Shown: positions 45,836 to 57,955 of the stretch, in pieces
Layout: each line of letters begins with the position of its first letter
Numbering within the stretch: position 1 is the first letter of the stretch
From: Parietaria judaica
Taxonomy: Eukaryota; Streptophyta; Magnoliopsida; Rosales; Urticaceae
Direction: 5' to 3'
Assembly: GCA_954871525.1 (NCBI GenBank)
Contig: OX940864.1
Coordinates: forward strand, 19,090,001-19,154,000
Length of the DNA stretch: 64,000 nt
Notes under the pieces: model-generated
Told to the model about the DNA's origin: nothing
What the model saw: the letters and a program-made list of their open reading frames with translations, nothing else
Databases searched by the model: none
Program-made: the position numbers and the translations under genes

Positions 45836-46890
45836 CTAGCCAGACAACGCTTCTCTATCAGCCACGCTTTTCGAGACATACTCATTGAGTTGGCCGTCTC
45901 GGATCAGGTTCTCGATCTGTTGCCTCAGTTGCCAGCAGTCAGATATGGTGTGCCCGGCTTCTTGGTGGAACTCGCAGTATCTGCTCTGGTCAATTTTGAC
46001 GCCTTTTGCCATTGGTAAGGGCTGGTCGAACTTTTCTCCGTGAAGCTTCAGGATCGTCGTTATAGAGACATTCAATGGCGTGGCGTCGGAGTTTATCCCG
46101 GAATCGCTTCGCATATTGGTCGTCGTGGTCGGGCGACGTGTCTGACCGATGCCTCTTCCTATGACAATCTTCATTGTTTGGGTGTTAGCGTCCTCGATCC
46201 ATCTTTCTTCGATTTTTGAAATACTCCTCGACCGAGATGTGTTGAGCGGCTCGTGCCATCAACTCTCCCATGGTAGTCGGACGACTCTCGAGGAGGGATC
46301 TCAGAAAGTAGCTGTCGTGGAGGCCGTCAATAACGGCGATGATTGCGTCGTTGTCGGTGTAGTCATTGACCTTGTTCTCTTCTTCGATGAATCTTTTCAG
46401 GTAGGCTTGGAGGGATTCGTCGGCTCGTTGCCTGAGTGTCCACATGTAGGACTTCTCTTTTCTTTGGATCATCGAGCTTGAGAATCTGGAGATGAAACTC
46501 TCTTTTAGTTCTTCGAAGGATTCGATAGAGCCCTTCGGGAGTCATTGATACCATTCAAAGGCTGGGCCTGCGAGGGTGAGGCAAAATGCAAGGCACATCG
46601 TTGCGGCGGTGCATTTACTTAGCTGCATCGCCGTCTGATATCTGACCAGATGGTATGTCGGGTCGCCGTTTCCGCCATAAACGAAGCTTGGTAGGGAGCG
46701 AAGGTCTCCCACGATTTCTTCCGCGAGTACATGGTCGGCAAGGCGAGACATGGTCCTTTCGAGCATGCTTCGTACGGCCGGGTTCGTGTTCTTGGCTGTT
46801 GTGAGCTCCTGAACGCGCCCTGCGCGCCCTGTCAGGGCGCGTCGAAGCTGTTTAGGGCGCGTTAGGGCAATCCGGGATCCCGTCACAGCG
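45836..46890 (-). pseudogene. Gypsy gag remnant
   Basis: Frames join across a stop to give a retrotransposon gag protein: FVYGGNGDPTYHLVRYQTAM, AFCLTLAGPAFEWYQ, SIESFEELKESFISRF, YMWTLRQRADESLQAYLKRF and, further on, YCEFHQEAGHTISDCWQLR, the zinc-knuckle-like motif usual before protease in this group. A TGA near 46544 replaces a Trp codon after EWYQ. The frame also changes between segments, so no product is expected. Confidence 0.88.
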
Positions 46891-47024
46891 CGTGGACAAT
46901 GCATTTCGTTGTTCAACCTTTGTTCTAATAATGAAAATTGTTTTTCCGCTTTTTGGGCTTTTCGTTTTTCAGATATAGGCCTCCAGGGGACGTTTTTGGG
47001 CCGAAATTGATTTGGGAGAAATCA

Positions 47025-48706
47025 CTTTATATCAAAACTTATTCTGAATTTTGAAGAATATTGAGTTTCACCTACGATTTATCGTTACTGCTGTTATTAG
47101 ATTATATGGCTCGGTTTTTGCATTGTTGTATAATTTTGTAAATCTCATCTTAAACTAATATAACAAATAGTCCTTATAGGTTAAGTAATTTTTTTTACTT
47201 CCTTAAAAAGATTCGCTCTCTATCTATTTAACTATTTTTGAGCAATATCGACCATCTACTCGAAGAGCAAGTTAGCGATAATAACACGGTTCAAATACTC
47301 CGACAAACTTACAAATGGGCCCTCCTCTCAAAGAACTCTAAACAAACCGTTTTTTTTTTTTTTTTAATTCCTTTGTGTGTCAAATGAATAATGAGTTCAT
47401 GAATCTTAATGAAGGATTTAAATATATCTTCCTTAATAAAGCTAAAATTCTAAAAGACAACGATTTCATTCTTCGTACTCATTATCAAATATTTACTAAA
47501 CCCGAATTTGCACGGTGATCTTTTTTTGGTAATATTAACAAAAAACTATAATTAGAGAAAATAAATTTGGAAGCAATTCTTTAGGAATGATGAAATTCAT
47601 TGAAAGTGGAGTAAGATTTGACAAGTTAACTTTGCTTGAAGCATGACTTAGTCATATATTATGAAAGTGATGTGAAGTGTGAACCATTTAATTAATTATT
47701 CAAAAACAAAACATATAAAATTATTGCACTTAGCAAATTGACATTAACTTAATTTAAGTTACGATATCACAAATTTGACACGTGATGGCGGCTAGTTGTT
47801 TTGCATGAAAGGCCAAGCCACTAATGATAATTATTTATTATTTTATCGACCTTTAAAAAATTGCTTAAATAAATTTTATCATATAATATATCTTAGTTTA
47901 CGTTTTCGAAAATATATTTAGTTGTTTTAGTAGATTAAGTTTTTGATTTGGTATCTGTTTCCATAAAATCGGTTTTCTAAAATAAAAATTGAAATCTTTT
48001 TTAGCTAATCAGATTCACATTTTAAACTTTTATTTATTTATTTATTTATAAGTACCTTTATAAAACCAGTTGGATATCCAGTTTTGAAAAAAAAAATATA
48101 TATATATATCAGTTTTTCTTTCTCTTATTATGCCGCATTATACATATATTTATTCTTTTGAAAATTATAGTGTCTCTTTAAATACAAGGACTAGTTTGAC
48201 TATTGTCGCATTGCAAGATAATTTAAATACAGTATATTCCAGGATATAATGTTTTTGTTAAATTAAACTTATATTTATTCAAGTGAAAATTTCAATAAAT
48301 TAGACGAGAAGGACATAATTAAGCATAAATTAAATACTATATCTACCAAAACTTAAATCACAATTTGTAAAAATTAATCTCTTATTTATTTATGTAGGTT
48401 GAAAAAGAAAATAGAATGTGAAACACATTCAAAGCACATAAATTAGAGTACTTGACACTACTGCTCCTTAAAAAATAAAAATAAAAAAAAGTTTTTGACA
48501 AAAATAGTCCTTATACTTTAAATGGTGCACCACAGAACAACACCAAACATTGCTTCAAACTAGTGGAACTTTTATCTCAAGAGTTCTTGACTAGTTAGGT
48601 TTATTGATTGCTTGAAAATAATCTCATAATCTAATATGTTTTGTGTTCAGTAATTAATCAGTAAAAATAGCTCAAATAAATCGTGTCTTTCCCACGTGTT
48701 AATATA

Positions 48707-48747
<41 letters not shown>

Positions 48748-49164
48748 CTATTCTTAATGTGGAGCAACTATATATTACTTTTTAAGTAAAGAACACATAT
48801 GCGGCTAAAGATTAAAGCTCAGGGGTTAAATTGTACCAAATGCAAAACTGAGTACGAATTAATGCAATTTACTTAATAAATTAAAAAGGATAATATGAAG
48901 GTAAATACACTATTTTTATTTTTTGTATAGACATATATTTTAAAAAAAAAAATTTAATATTCAATATTTTTTACGGTCGAAGATTTTAATGTCATTAATT
49001 TGCTTCTTTTTAGAATTCTGTTTATTTTTTAGTCGATTTAAAAGAATCCTAAACGTGCTTGGACACGTGTCACTTTAGAGAGAATTTTATGAACTGACAC
49101 ATTTAAAACTCTATTAAACAAATAAAATATAAATAAATATTGAAAACTTTCATCGTAAAAAATA
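47025..49164. other. Long AT-rich intergenic region
   Basis: No gene found. It contains a (TA)n microsatellite at about 48702-48746 and several A/T runs. Confidence 0.5.
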
Positions 49165-49653
49165 GGGATAATTACGGTAAATATACCCAACCTTTGGTCA
49201 AACTTCCTCCCGTGTACCCAACCTTTAAAATTGGTGGCAAAAGTACCCAACCAGCGTTGACTGTGTCTTTGGCTAAAAAACGTTAACTTTTGCCGTTAGC
49301 ATAGTACACGTGTCCGTTGCAATGACATATTTTTTCAATGTTGTTTAATATGTATGAAATTTGATTAGTTCATGTGTGTGTTTTGGTAGATTATTTGCTG
49401 ATTAATTTGTTGATTAATCTGATAGATAGATTAATTCAGTTAGTTTAACCATTAATTCAGTTAAAAATGATAGTAATAAATTTCGGGTGGCTTATGTGGC
49501 ATGTACACGTGTACTATGCTAACGGCAAAAGTTAACTTTTTTTAGCCAAAGTCACAGTCAACGCTAGTTGGGTACTTTTGCCGCCAATTTTAAAGGTTGG
49601 GTACACAGGAGGAAGTTTGACCAAAGGTTGGGTATATTTGCCGTAATTATCCC
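49165..49653. mobile_element. Mutator-type MITE, 489 bp, 9-bp target duplication
   Basis: The ends are GGGATAATTACGG and its complement, flanked by exact TAAAAAATA (49156-49164 and 49654-49662). It is the inverted-orientation sibling of 41397-41885. It lies about 220 bp upstream of the ACT-repeat gene start, inside its likely promoter. Confidence 0.93.
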
Positions 49654-49826
49654 TAAAAAATAAATAAATTTATACTGCCATAAAAATTAAGAAGAATAAA
49701 TACTTATACCGCTGTTAACGTAATAAAATAAGTTAAATGAGCTGAGAAAGAGAGCTTTCTTCACTCTCTCCTTCTCAGCTTTCTGCAATTTTCTTCCTTA
49801 CTTTCTCGAGAAACAAACACACACAG

Positions 49827-49832
49827 ACGAAG

Positions 49833-49862
<30 letters not shown>
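49827..49862. repeat. GAA repeat in the 5' leader of the ACR10-like gene
   Basis: About 11-12 GAA units end 12 bp before the ATG. Confidence 0.9.
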
Positions 49863-49863
<1 letters not shown>

Positions 49864-49873
49864 GAACAAAGAA

Positions 49874-52837
49874 ATGGGAATTCTTCACGAAGACGTGGTG
49901 ATCATAAGGCAATCGGAGGCGGAAAACGAGCCCAGCGAAATCACCGTCAATTGTCCCGACAAGACCGGCTTGGGCTGCGATTTGTGTCGCATAATCCTCT
50001 TCTTCGGTCTCAGCATTGTCAAAGGAGGTCTGTCTTTCGTATGCCAAGCTTTCAACCCTGTTTGGTTGCTGGTTGCCGAGAAAATACAAGTGTTTTTTTT
50101 TTTTTTAATTAGGAGATTTTCTGTTTTTCATTTTGCTTTTCTTTGCACTGTTTGATTACTGAGAAATCGTTCTGTTCTTCATTTTTTAAAAATAAAGATT
50201 GCTTTTGGTTACCAGGAAAATGCAAAATATCATTAGATTCATCTCGTTGAGAGAATCACTGAGAGAATTTTAATCAGGAAAGAGAGGATTCATGTAATTC
50301 TAAGTAATAATCCGCTAGAGCTTGTGACCCGAATCCGTTTTCGAGCCGGACTCCTTTCGAAGTGCGGCCCAATCCAGAAGCCCGATGGCTCGGATTATGT
50401 ATTAGTTTACCTCATTGCTGATTTGGTGTTCGTATTCGAAAATAATCGAAATCAGCAACTGAAGTCTGTTCCTTGCTCAATTGCCGTGTTTGTGCAGATG
50501 TATCCACAGATGGAAAATGGTGCTACTTAGTGTTTTGGGTGATCGGAAGATCGGAAACAAGGTGGAGCTTATTGAAGAGAAGGCTCATCGAGGCTTGCCC
50601 TACTTGCTCCTCGGCTTCCGGGATGTCTTTCTTCCGAACCGAGTCGAAGCCGTCGAGGCCTCCCGACGTGTTTCTCTTGACCATCTGTTGCCACGACCGG
50701 AGAGGGCTTTTGCACGGTGATTCCCTCAAAACCTATGATTTTGTTTTCCGGGTGATAAATTGTTTCGTTTCGGAGTTCTCATGGGTGTATTTTTAGTTTT
50801 GGGTAAGTAAGCTTATATGTTTTTATTTGCAATATATTTGAGCAGATGTGACAAGGGTCCTTTGCGAGCTTGAGTTGACTATAAAGAAAGTCAAAGTTTC
50901 GACAACTCCGGATGGGAGAGTAATCGATATGTTCTTCGTCACAGACACGAGGTTCATCCTTCTTGATAGATCGGTTCATCCTTCTTGATAGATCCGTTCG
51001 AGCTGAAACCAGCAATTTATAAGCTTTTGCCAATAATTATTGATGTTTTTACCATATTAAATCAGTATTAGTTAAGTAATTACTGGGTGGAATTTTATTC
51101 CTAAACCTGGTTTTAAAACAGGGATATTTAAAAAAAATACCGGGAACCAAGAGTAATCTGGGAGGAAAATTTGTCGAATTCCCAGTTCCCGGTCCCGGTT
51201 TCATCCCTTGTAAAATTGACATGTTTTATAAATTACAATTCGGATCAATAATTGACATTATTTTAACAGCTTTGATTACTACTTTACAGTGATAAAAATC
51301 TAACATAACCACGCTCTAATCTACCAAGTGTGGCCGAATCCGAGAATATCAACATAATTACTTCCTTTAATGTGGAAGTGTGCGTGTAATATATGCATTT
51401 TCCAAAATGCGAATTAATTTTTTAATTACATAGCAATGTCAGGGAGCTTCTACGTACTAATGAGAGGAAAGAAGAGACGCGGCAATTCTTGAAATCTGCA
51501 ATCGGCGATGCGATGATAAGCTTCGAGATCGAAAAGGTCGGTTCAGATATCACTGCTTGTTCGCAAGAGTCTTCGTTCCTTCCTCCAGAAGTCACCGAAG
51601 ATTATTTTTCATCGGGATCGCTCACTTCAAGCGACGTTTCAATCGGCTTCGACAACAAACTCAGTCCCGCTCACACACTCGTCCAAATCGTGTGCCAGGA
51701 TCACAAGGGTCTGTTATATGATATAATGAGGACCTTCAAGGATTACAATATTCAGGTAAAAACGAATCGTCTCGAAGGGCGAAGCTTTATATCAGTACTA
51801 AACTGAAAATCTGTTCTGATTTCCATTTCTCAAACACTAATTTTTTTTGTTCTGATTTTGAAAATGGCAAACCGGGAACAGCGCTTTTACCCCAGACGTT
51901 CGATGACAATGAAAAAAATTATTTTTCCTCTCTTTTTCTCTAAACAAATCCAAATTCCGTGCAGATTTCTTACGGCCGATTTGCTGTAAAGGATAATAGG
52001 ATTTGTGAGATCGATCTGTTTATCATGCAAGTCGACAGAAAGAAGATCATTGACGCAAATAAGCAGAGCTCATTAACATCTCGCTTGCGATTAGAGCTTC
52101 TTCGTCCTCTCAGGGTAGCCGTTGTTAGCCGAGGTCCGGACTCTGAACTGCTCGTTACAAACCCCGTTGAGCTATCTGGAAAGGGACGACCTCTTGTTTT
52201 TCACGATATCACTCTTGCCCTCAAGATGCTTGATACGGGGGCATTCTCGGTAACGTACTTATAACTGCTCGTAGACTAATTTGACTGTTCTCGTTGTGTC
52301 TCTAGATTACTTTTTTATTTAATTAATTATTGGACATGTTAATTATTACTTCGTTAGTCCTTATTAATTCATTTCTTCTTTACATATTGAGTTTAGGATT
52401 GAAAAAGGGTCTGAAAATTATTTTCTTATTAATATTTTATTTCATTGCAAATTCGCTTTTAATCGGTTTCAAACCAAACATTGGTTAAAAATTCAATTTT
52501 CTCTATAGGTTTGATTTTACGTTTCAAAAACCGAACTGAATAACTAGTTTTTCTTAAGTGTGCCTTGGTAGTGTTCTCGCCCGTAGACAATTTGATTTGA
52601 TATATTATGTTAACGAATTTTGAAAAACCAAAATTTAAAAAAACTTAACAACTTGTACGGAATTTTTGGTTGATAGATTCTGATAATTTCTTCTTGAAGG
52701 CCGAGATACGGAGACACATTATCGGAGGACGGGAATGGGAAGTGTACAGAGTGTTGCTCGACGAAGGAAGTGATTCGTTCGTTACGAGAAACGAGATCGA
52801 GCGAGGTGTGTGGAAGATGTTGTTGGGTTGGGAATAA
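49874..52837 (+). CDS. ACR10-like: ACT-domain-repeat protein, ACR9/ACR10 type
   Basis: Six exons, 49874-50027, 50498-50716, 50846-50951, 51434-51755, 51965-52249 and 52700-52837, join in phase to 407 residues. Several ACT-type segments are seen: EITVNCPDKTGLGCDLCRII (22-41), VFLLTICCHDRRGLLHDVTR (108-127), HTLVQIVCQDHKGLLYDIMR (about 242-261), and a C-terminal part with RVAVVSRGPDSELLVTNPVE, LSGKGRPLVFHDITLALK and a short tail ending GW. Order and length match plant ACR9/ACR10. ACT domains bind amino acids, and ACR proteins are proposed nitrogen/amino-acid sensors; ligand and location cannot be read from sequence. A (GAA)n leader of about 12 units precedes the ATG (about 49827-49862). A 22-bp tandem duplication starts exactly at the third donor (50951-50994). 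Confidence 0.93.
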
Positions 52838-52888
52838 TTAGAATCATATCCCTGTATGATCTTTGCTAGTGTTCATTATAATACATAC

Positions 52889-52919
<31 letters not shown>

Positions 52920-53299
52920 CATACATACATATATATATATATGCTGGTAAACCACAAGATGTTTATATTAAACTCTGTACATAAAAATGAGAAAAGAAGA
53001 AGATATTGAGAGAAAGAAAGAAGAGTTCGTTAAATGCTTAAGAAGAGAATGACTTCAGCCTTATAAAGTGTTCAATATGGACACGAGCGGGGCAGAAAAT
53101 AACAGAATATGATTATTGCGTATTTGTTTGCACTTACAAATTATAATAATTAAATATTTTACTTATTTAATTTGAATTATAGAAAATAATTTTTAATTAT
53201 AACAATAATGTTCAGAAATTAAAATTATTATTAGAATAATATTTCAAAATTTTAGATAATTATCTTATATTTAGTTTTTTTTTAGGTGAATGATTTTCT
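52838..53299. other. 3' flank of the ACR10-like gene with TA/ACATAT microsatellite
   Basis: Alternating (TA)n and ACATA words at 52884-52941 lie in the presumed 3' UTR or just past it. The rest is AT-rich. Confidence 0.6.
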
Positions 53300-53765
53300 T
53301 TTAAAAAATGTTGAATACTCAGTCGTCATCAATATGACGAATTGATATTCGAATAACATGTTTTGAATAAGTTTCTCTAGAATATGGAATAGTTAAAAAA
53401 ATGATGTATTAGTTAAAATCATTTTTTACTAATGGAGATTTCAATAAAATGTTTGAGATTTATTAAAATACATGTTAATTATGACGGATTTTTTTTTAAC
53501 CTTTTAGTAATTTATATAGATTTGTTATTTGAAAATACAAAACAATTATGAAAAAAATGTTTTTTTATAGTGGGAATTGAACGTGGACCTCCTAAAAAAA
53601 AAGTTACATCAATAAAGTTCAAGTTTGACTATACAATATTACAATGAGTATTTTTTTTAAATATTACTGATTATGTAAATATATTAAATATTAAAAATAC
53701 AGGCTCAATATCTCGGGTTGAGTGCGGTCGATGCCGCTCGACCCTACATAAATTCGCCCACGAAT
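53300..53765. mobile_element. Diverged hAT-type MITE relative
   Basis: On the complement it starts near GGGTCGAGCGGCATCGACCGCACTCAACCCGAGA and continues in parallel with 18389-18750, including AGGTCCACGTTCAATTCCCAC. It is thus an inverted, older copy of the 701-bp hAT MITE. Its ends and target duplication are not well preserved. Confidence 0.6.
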
Positions 53766-53799
53766 ATGGGTGGGTTTATAGCGATGCAAGTATCTAACG

Positions 53800-54298
53800 T
53801 TTTAATAAAGGGTTAATCGCGACATAGATACAAAAGCCTTACAAACTATAACGTTAAATATCAAAAGAAAAAAAAAATCAAGACTAAAATTGTGACACTT
53901 TTATTTTGTGGCTTTCGTCTCAGTCTCATTTTCGTTGGATGACGTTAGTCAATGTCGTGTAGTGTCCAGTTGACCATCACATGACATGACATCACATGAC
54001 ATTATCATGTCATTTTACTGTCATGTGGCATTTATATTTTAAATGTTCATTATTTTCTCTCTCTCTAAGATTAAATAAACTCGACTATTTCTATCGCTAA
54101 AATTTTAAATGTTCACTATTTTGTTTCTCTTTAATATTTTTAAAGTGATAAGTGTCTATGATTAGACGACATATTTAAAATTTATTAAATCGATTAAAAA
54201 GTGAACAAAATTTTATAAACAAGTAAAATAATGAGCATTGAAAATTTTAATTTTAGATATTTTAAAAAGTTTTAAAAAATTAGATATTATTATTATTA
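53800..54298. other. Intergenic repeat-like sequence
   Basis: Begins GGGTTAATCGCGACATAGA, similar to GGGTTAATTACGACATAGA at 3391, so it is probably part of another transposon family. Clustered ACATGACAT words lie at 53975-54020. No gene. Confidence 0.4.
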
Positions 54299-54767
54299 GG
54301 GTTAATGACGGTGAAAATACCCAAAGTTTGGTCAAAGAACCCCTCGTGTACCTAAAGTTTAAAAGTGGTGGTGAAAATACCCAAAGTTACATTTGGTGAG
54401 TTGACCACTCCATTCTCGTTACACCGTTAACTTATCCGTTAACTCTGGCCACGCGGACAAATCTTTTTTGTTAAGTGTAATCATAAGGGGTTTCATTAGT
54501 TGTATTATATAGTATTAATTAGGGGTTTAATTCGTTGTTTTGTCATAAACGAGGCTGATGTGGGCTCGTTCATGTGGCAAAAATTGTTATGTCAGCAACC
54601 CACGTGTGTCCACGTGGCCAGAGTTAACGGGTAATTTAACGGCGTTACGAAAATGGAGTGGTCAACTCCCCAAATGTGACTTTGGGTATTTTTGCCACCA
54701 CTTTTAAACTTTGGGTACACGAGGGGTTCTTTGACCAAACTTTGGGTATTTTCGCCGTCATTAACCC
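54299..54767. mobile_element. Mutator-type MITE, 469 bp, 9-bp target duplication
   Basis: The ends are GGGTTAATGACGG and its complement, with exact TTATTATTA on both sides (54290-54298 and 54768-54776). It is an inverted-orientation sibling of 40328-40796 with the same length and an almost identical interior. Confidence 0.92.
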
Positions 54768-54776
<9 letters not shown>

Positions 54777-54802
<26 letters not shown>

Positions 54803-55619
54803 TTAACCCAATATAGTATATAATTGACACATCATAAAGTGTTTTTAAAAGAGAGAGACCTAGCGGTTAATACTAATTTAAAATAATTAAATACATTAAT
54901 AAAATTAATGAGACGGAATATACACAATAATTTCAGAAATATGCCGCCCCATTTAATAAAGAAAATGAATACTTTTTCTTTTTCGAAACAATAGATACTT
55001 ATACTGTTATTATTTTTATTCTTAACACAAAATAACAGAGTATTAGAAAAGAAAAAAAAACTTTTAACCTATTAGCAAGTAAAACCCTAAATGCTAAAAC
55101 CCTAAACCTTATACGAAGCCTAATTTTGGGCATATATAATATCAAAATCTGAGTGCAAATTTAAATCGACGGTCGCCGGAGCTGTCTCTTAACCTGTAAA
55201 ACAAACACACACACACAAAACAAACATTAAAAAGTGAACCGAAATAAAACCAATTTGGTGAAAGATTAAATGTTTTTTTTTATCTTTCTAGTTATATTGC
55301 CCTAGTAACTCGGTTTCGTATATTTAGGGTTTAGGGTTATGCATATCATCATATATCCGTTTCTTTAGTCTAGAAAATAAACGGCCCGTTCCGTGTTCAT
55401 ATATATTACAAAATAAACACGGAAATGGGTCAAACTTTTAACTCCGATAACTAAAAATGTCCCCGATAGATTAATTCAGCTAATAAGTAATAAGGTACGA
55501 TCTCGTAACAAAGCTCTAACACAAAATGAGCACGGAAACGGGTCGAACTTTGACAGGTTAAGTAACCTAATAAGGTACAATCTAGTATCAAAGCTCGAAC
55601 TCGAAAACATTACCGCAAA
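54777..55619. other. 3' flank of the GOST-family gene
   Basis: AT-rich. The stretch 55193-55161 on the minus strand reads as a possible alternative last exon of the next gene: TTTTACAG acceptor, ten codons, TAA. Confidence 0.4.
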
Positions 55620-56858
55620 TCAAGTGCTCGTTACTCTCGGTATCTTCTCGCGGTCGGTGTACAAGTACTCGTTGCTCTTCGATGGCATGAATAAATACAA
55701 GCACGCCATGAAGAAGGCAAGGCTAGTAATATCCTCCAGGGGGTTGTAGAGCACCAAATTGGAGGGGTCGCCGAAATTCAATACATAGAAGATGCATCTA
55801 AGGTTCACGTAAAGAGTTATCAAAATGACAAAATAACAGAATTTACGTTTTCGATTAGTGTCCTCTACGTTGTTATTCTCCGGTGCGTCGGTATTCTCCC
55901 TTGACGGTCGATTCCACTCACATACGATAACAAACCAACTGATTCCGTCGAATACTATCGTCAACATTAAGCACAAGCCGCACATAAAGTCAGAGGTAAA
56001 TAGAGGTATGTGCTCGCCGTTCACGATTAATAAGATGTTAGCCAGAACCTGAAGCGAAATCACGATCAACAGAGCCAGGTTCTCTTTCTTGTGGCTAAAC
56101 AGCTTCGAAAACAACCTGCTCCTGATTAGAACGAGGACAGTGGAGAGCAGAACAAGATTAACGGAGCGGGAGACGTAGAGGTGCCAGGTTTGGGGCGTTC
56201 CGGTCCTTCTCAGGTCGCGCCAAACAGCAGTTGCGCAGACGAGACTGAGCGCCTTGACGAGGAGAAGTAGGCTTATTAAGAGGTGGAGCCAACGGACGTA
56301 GGTCCGGTTGAACAGGCAGAAGACGACCCAAAACCCGAGCAAAGAGATATTCACGACCGTGAAGGCCAAGAAAAGGGAAGGTATGTAAGTGATGGTGGAG
56401 CTCAGATAGTTCCGGTTTTCTCCCGCTTCGAGATTGTAGAGCTCTGTGCGGACCGTCACAGCGACAGAAGTGTACGGCGGCGCACAATTGGCAAAGGAGA
56501 GTATATAATTGCCGGGAAATGTTACTCGACAAGAGAGGGAAAACGCCGGAGAAAGCTCAGGGAATCTCCAAACGCAAATACTGTAGTTTGAGTCGAGCGG
56601 GCAGTTATTAGCTATGTAATATTTATTAGCGACGAGGACAAATCCTAGACGGGACGGATCAACGACGGCGTCTTGGGCCTTTTCGATGACGATCCGGTTG
56701 ACAGAGATGTTGACTTGGCCGGTGTTGGTGAAGCCGAATTCATCCAAGAGGATCATATCGCCGGGATCGGTGTCTATGCTTCGGGTTGTAATCTCAGCGA
56801 ATGTGGTGCAGGTAAGTAGCAAGAGGACGGCAATGGAGAGCAGGGATAGTTTCGCCAT
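55620..56858 (-). CDS. Seven-transmembrane GOST/GPR107-like membrane protein
   Basis: An uninterrupted 412-residue frame from a good ATG. A signal peptide (about residues 1-21, LLLLTCTTFA) is followed by a lumenal domain with paired cysteines (C86, C95, C110, C125). Seven hydrophobic segments follow, near residues 158-182, 187-210, 228-247, 259-280, 291-313, 338-361 and 375-392, then a short polar tail. This is the layout of the GOST family (GPR107/108, TMEM87, plant CAND6/7 'lung seven-transmembrane receptor' proteins), placed in Golgi/endosomal membranes and linked to trafficking. The conserved intramembrane segments and acidic/polar loop (316-337) fit. Exact subfamily is inferred. A donor-like AGA/GTAACG at 55635 could splice to 55193 and replace the last four residues with ten others. 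Confidence 0.85.
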   Translation of the reverse strand: MAKLSLLSIAVLLLLTCTTFAEITTRSIDTDPGDMILLDEFGFTNTGQVNISVNRIVIEKAQDAVVDPSRLGFVLVANKYYIANNCPLDSNYSICVWRFPELSPAFSLSCRVTFPGNYILSFANCAPPYTSVAVTVRTELYNLEAGENRNYLSSTITYIPSLFLAFTVVNISLLGFWVVFCLFNRTYVRWLHLLISLLLLVKALSLVCATAVWRDLRRTGTPQTWHLYVSRSVNLVLLSTVLVLIRSRLFSKLFSHKKENLALLIVISLQVLANILLIVNGEHIPLFTSDFMCGLCLMLTIVFDGISWFVIVCEWNRPSRENTDAPENNNVEDTNRKRKFCYFVILITLYVNLRCIFYVLNFGDPSNLVLYNPLEDITSLAFFMACLYLFMPSKSNEYLYTDREKIPRVTST

Positions 56859-57059
56859 TTTAACCGGACCACCTGTAATGGCAAACTTTAAAAGAACTCT
56901 GCGATTGATTACACTTTCTTTTTTTTATTGAAATTAACAGACTACCGAATAAATCGGTTTGGAACCTGGAAAACAAAGTCTTACCAGATCAACCCCGGCA
57001 AACCGGACTGATAATGATTCGAACGAAAGACTCGAAGCCTGTTCGAAAATACGAAAAGC

Positions 57060-57640
57060 AGATAAAAGTCAGTATTTGTTCAAAACATAAATAGTAATAT
57101 CTGTTCTACGCAAGTTCCGAAGAATAGAAAGAAAGAAAAAAAAAAGAACCCGGCATCTGATCAAAACATAATTAGTAATTTCTGCTCTAAAGAAGTTCAG
57201 AAAACTGATCAAACCCGGAATCTAATCAAAACATAAATAGTAATATCTGTATTAAGCAAGTTCCGAAGAAGAAAAAAGCAAACCCGGAATCGGACTAGAA
57301 AATAATTAGTAATATCTGTTCTTAACAAGTTCCGAAAACTGATAAAAACGGGAATCTAATTAAACATAAATAGTAATATCTGTTCTAAGCAAGTTCTGAA
57401 GAAAAAAAAAATCAAACCCGGAATCTGATCAGAACATAATTAGTAATATATGTTCTTAAGAATTTCCGAAAACTGATCAAAACCCGGAATCTAATCAAAA
57501 CATAAATAATAATAAAATCTGTTAAAAAAAAATGTGAAGCCCCGAATGTGATCATAACATAAATAATAATAATATCTGTTCAATTTTTTTTTGAAAAGTG
57601 ATCAAACCCAGAGTCTAATGACAAATAATAAATAGTCACA
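57060..57640. repeat. Degenerate tandem repeat upstream of the GOST-family gene
   Basis: Units of about 60-65 bp containing AACCCGGAATCTGATCAAAACATAA, TAGTAATATCTGTTCT and AAGTTCCGAA recur about nine times. Two alternating variants give a higher-order period near 125 bp. It lies 200-800 bp upstream of the start codon. Confidence 0.85.
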
Positions 57641-57831
57641 TATGCTTTAAACGATAAATAAATAGTATAGTAGTATGTGTTCTTTTACACATGTTCAGAC
57701 GATAAAACTATGAAACGAAGAACATTGGAAACAGAAATCGATGAAAAGCCAAACAAACCTTGCCGTGACGGCAAACGGAGAAGGCGAATGGGCACTGTGG
57801 TATATTATTTATTATTTACTGATTTACTTGA

Positions 57832-57835
<4 letters not shown>

Positions 57836-57892
<57 letters not shown>
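57836..57892. repeat. (TA)n microsatellite
   Basis: About 28 TA units, lying 64 bp before the LTR retrotransposon. Confidence 0.95.
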
Positions 57893-57896
<4 letters not shown>

Positions 57897-57955
57897 TATG
57901 ATGCATTACGGGATGCCTACAAATCCCACAAAATCAATGATTGATGTATACATGT

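Larger units (their letters stand above)
44201..47024 (-). mobile_element. Deleted Ty3/gypsy LTR retrotransposon
   Basis: On the minus strand the order is: a 190-bp remnant of the 5' LTR (about 47024-46835), a gag region, an untranslated stretch, a polypurine tract (CTAGGGGG at about 45300-45293) and a full-length 3' LTR (45291-44201, starting TGTCATGGG and ending TTAACA). The LTR remnant matches 45285-45095 closely, including GCAATCCGGGATCCCG. The primer-binding site, the gag start and all of pol are missing. Confidence 0.85.

Noticed and set aside
45719..46481. Plus-strand frames across the gypsy region
   Set aside because: Complement of the gag coding sequence.
50324..50530. Open frame in intron 1 of the ACR10-like gene
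   Set aside because: It is intronic read-through into exon 2 in a different frame; no family resemblance.
56158..56591. Frames on both strands over the GOST-family gene
   Set aside because: Shadows of the 412-residue frame, which has a signal peptide and seven membrane segments.
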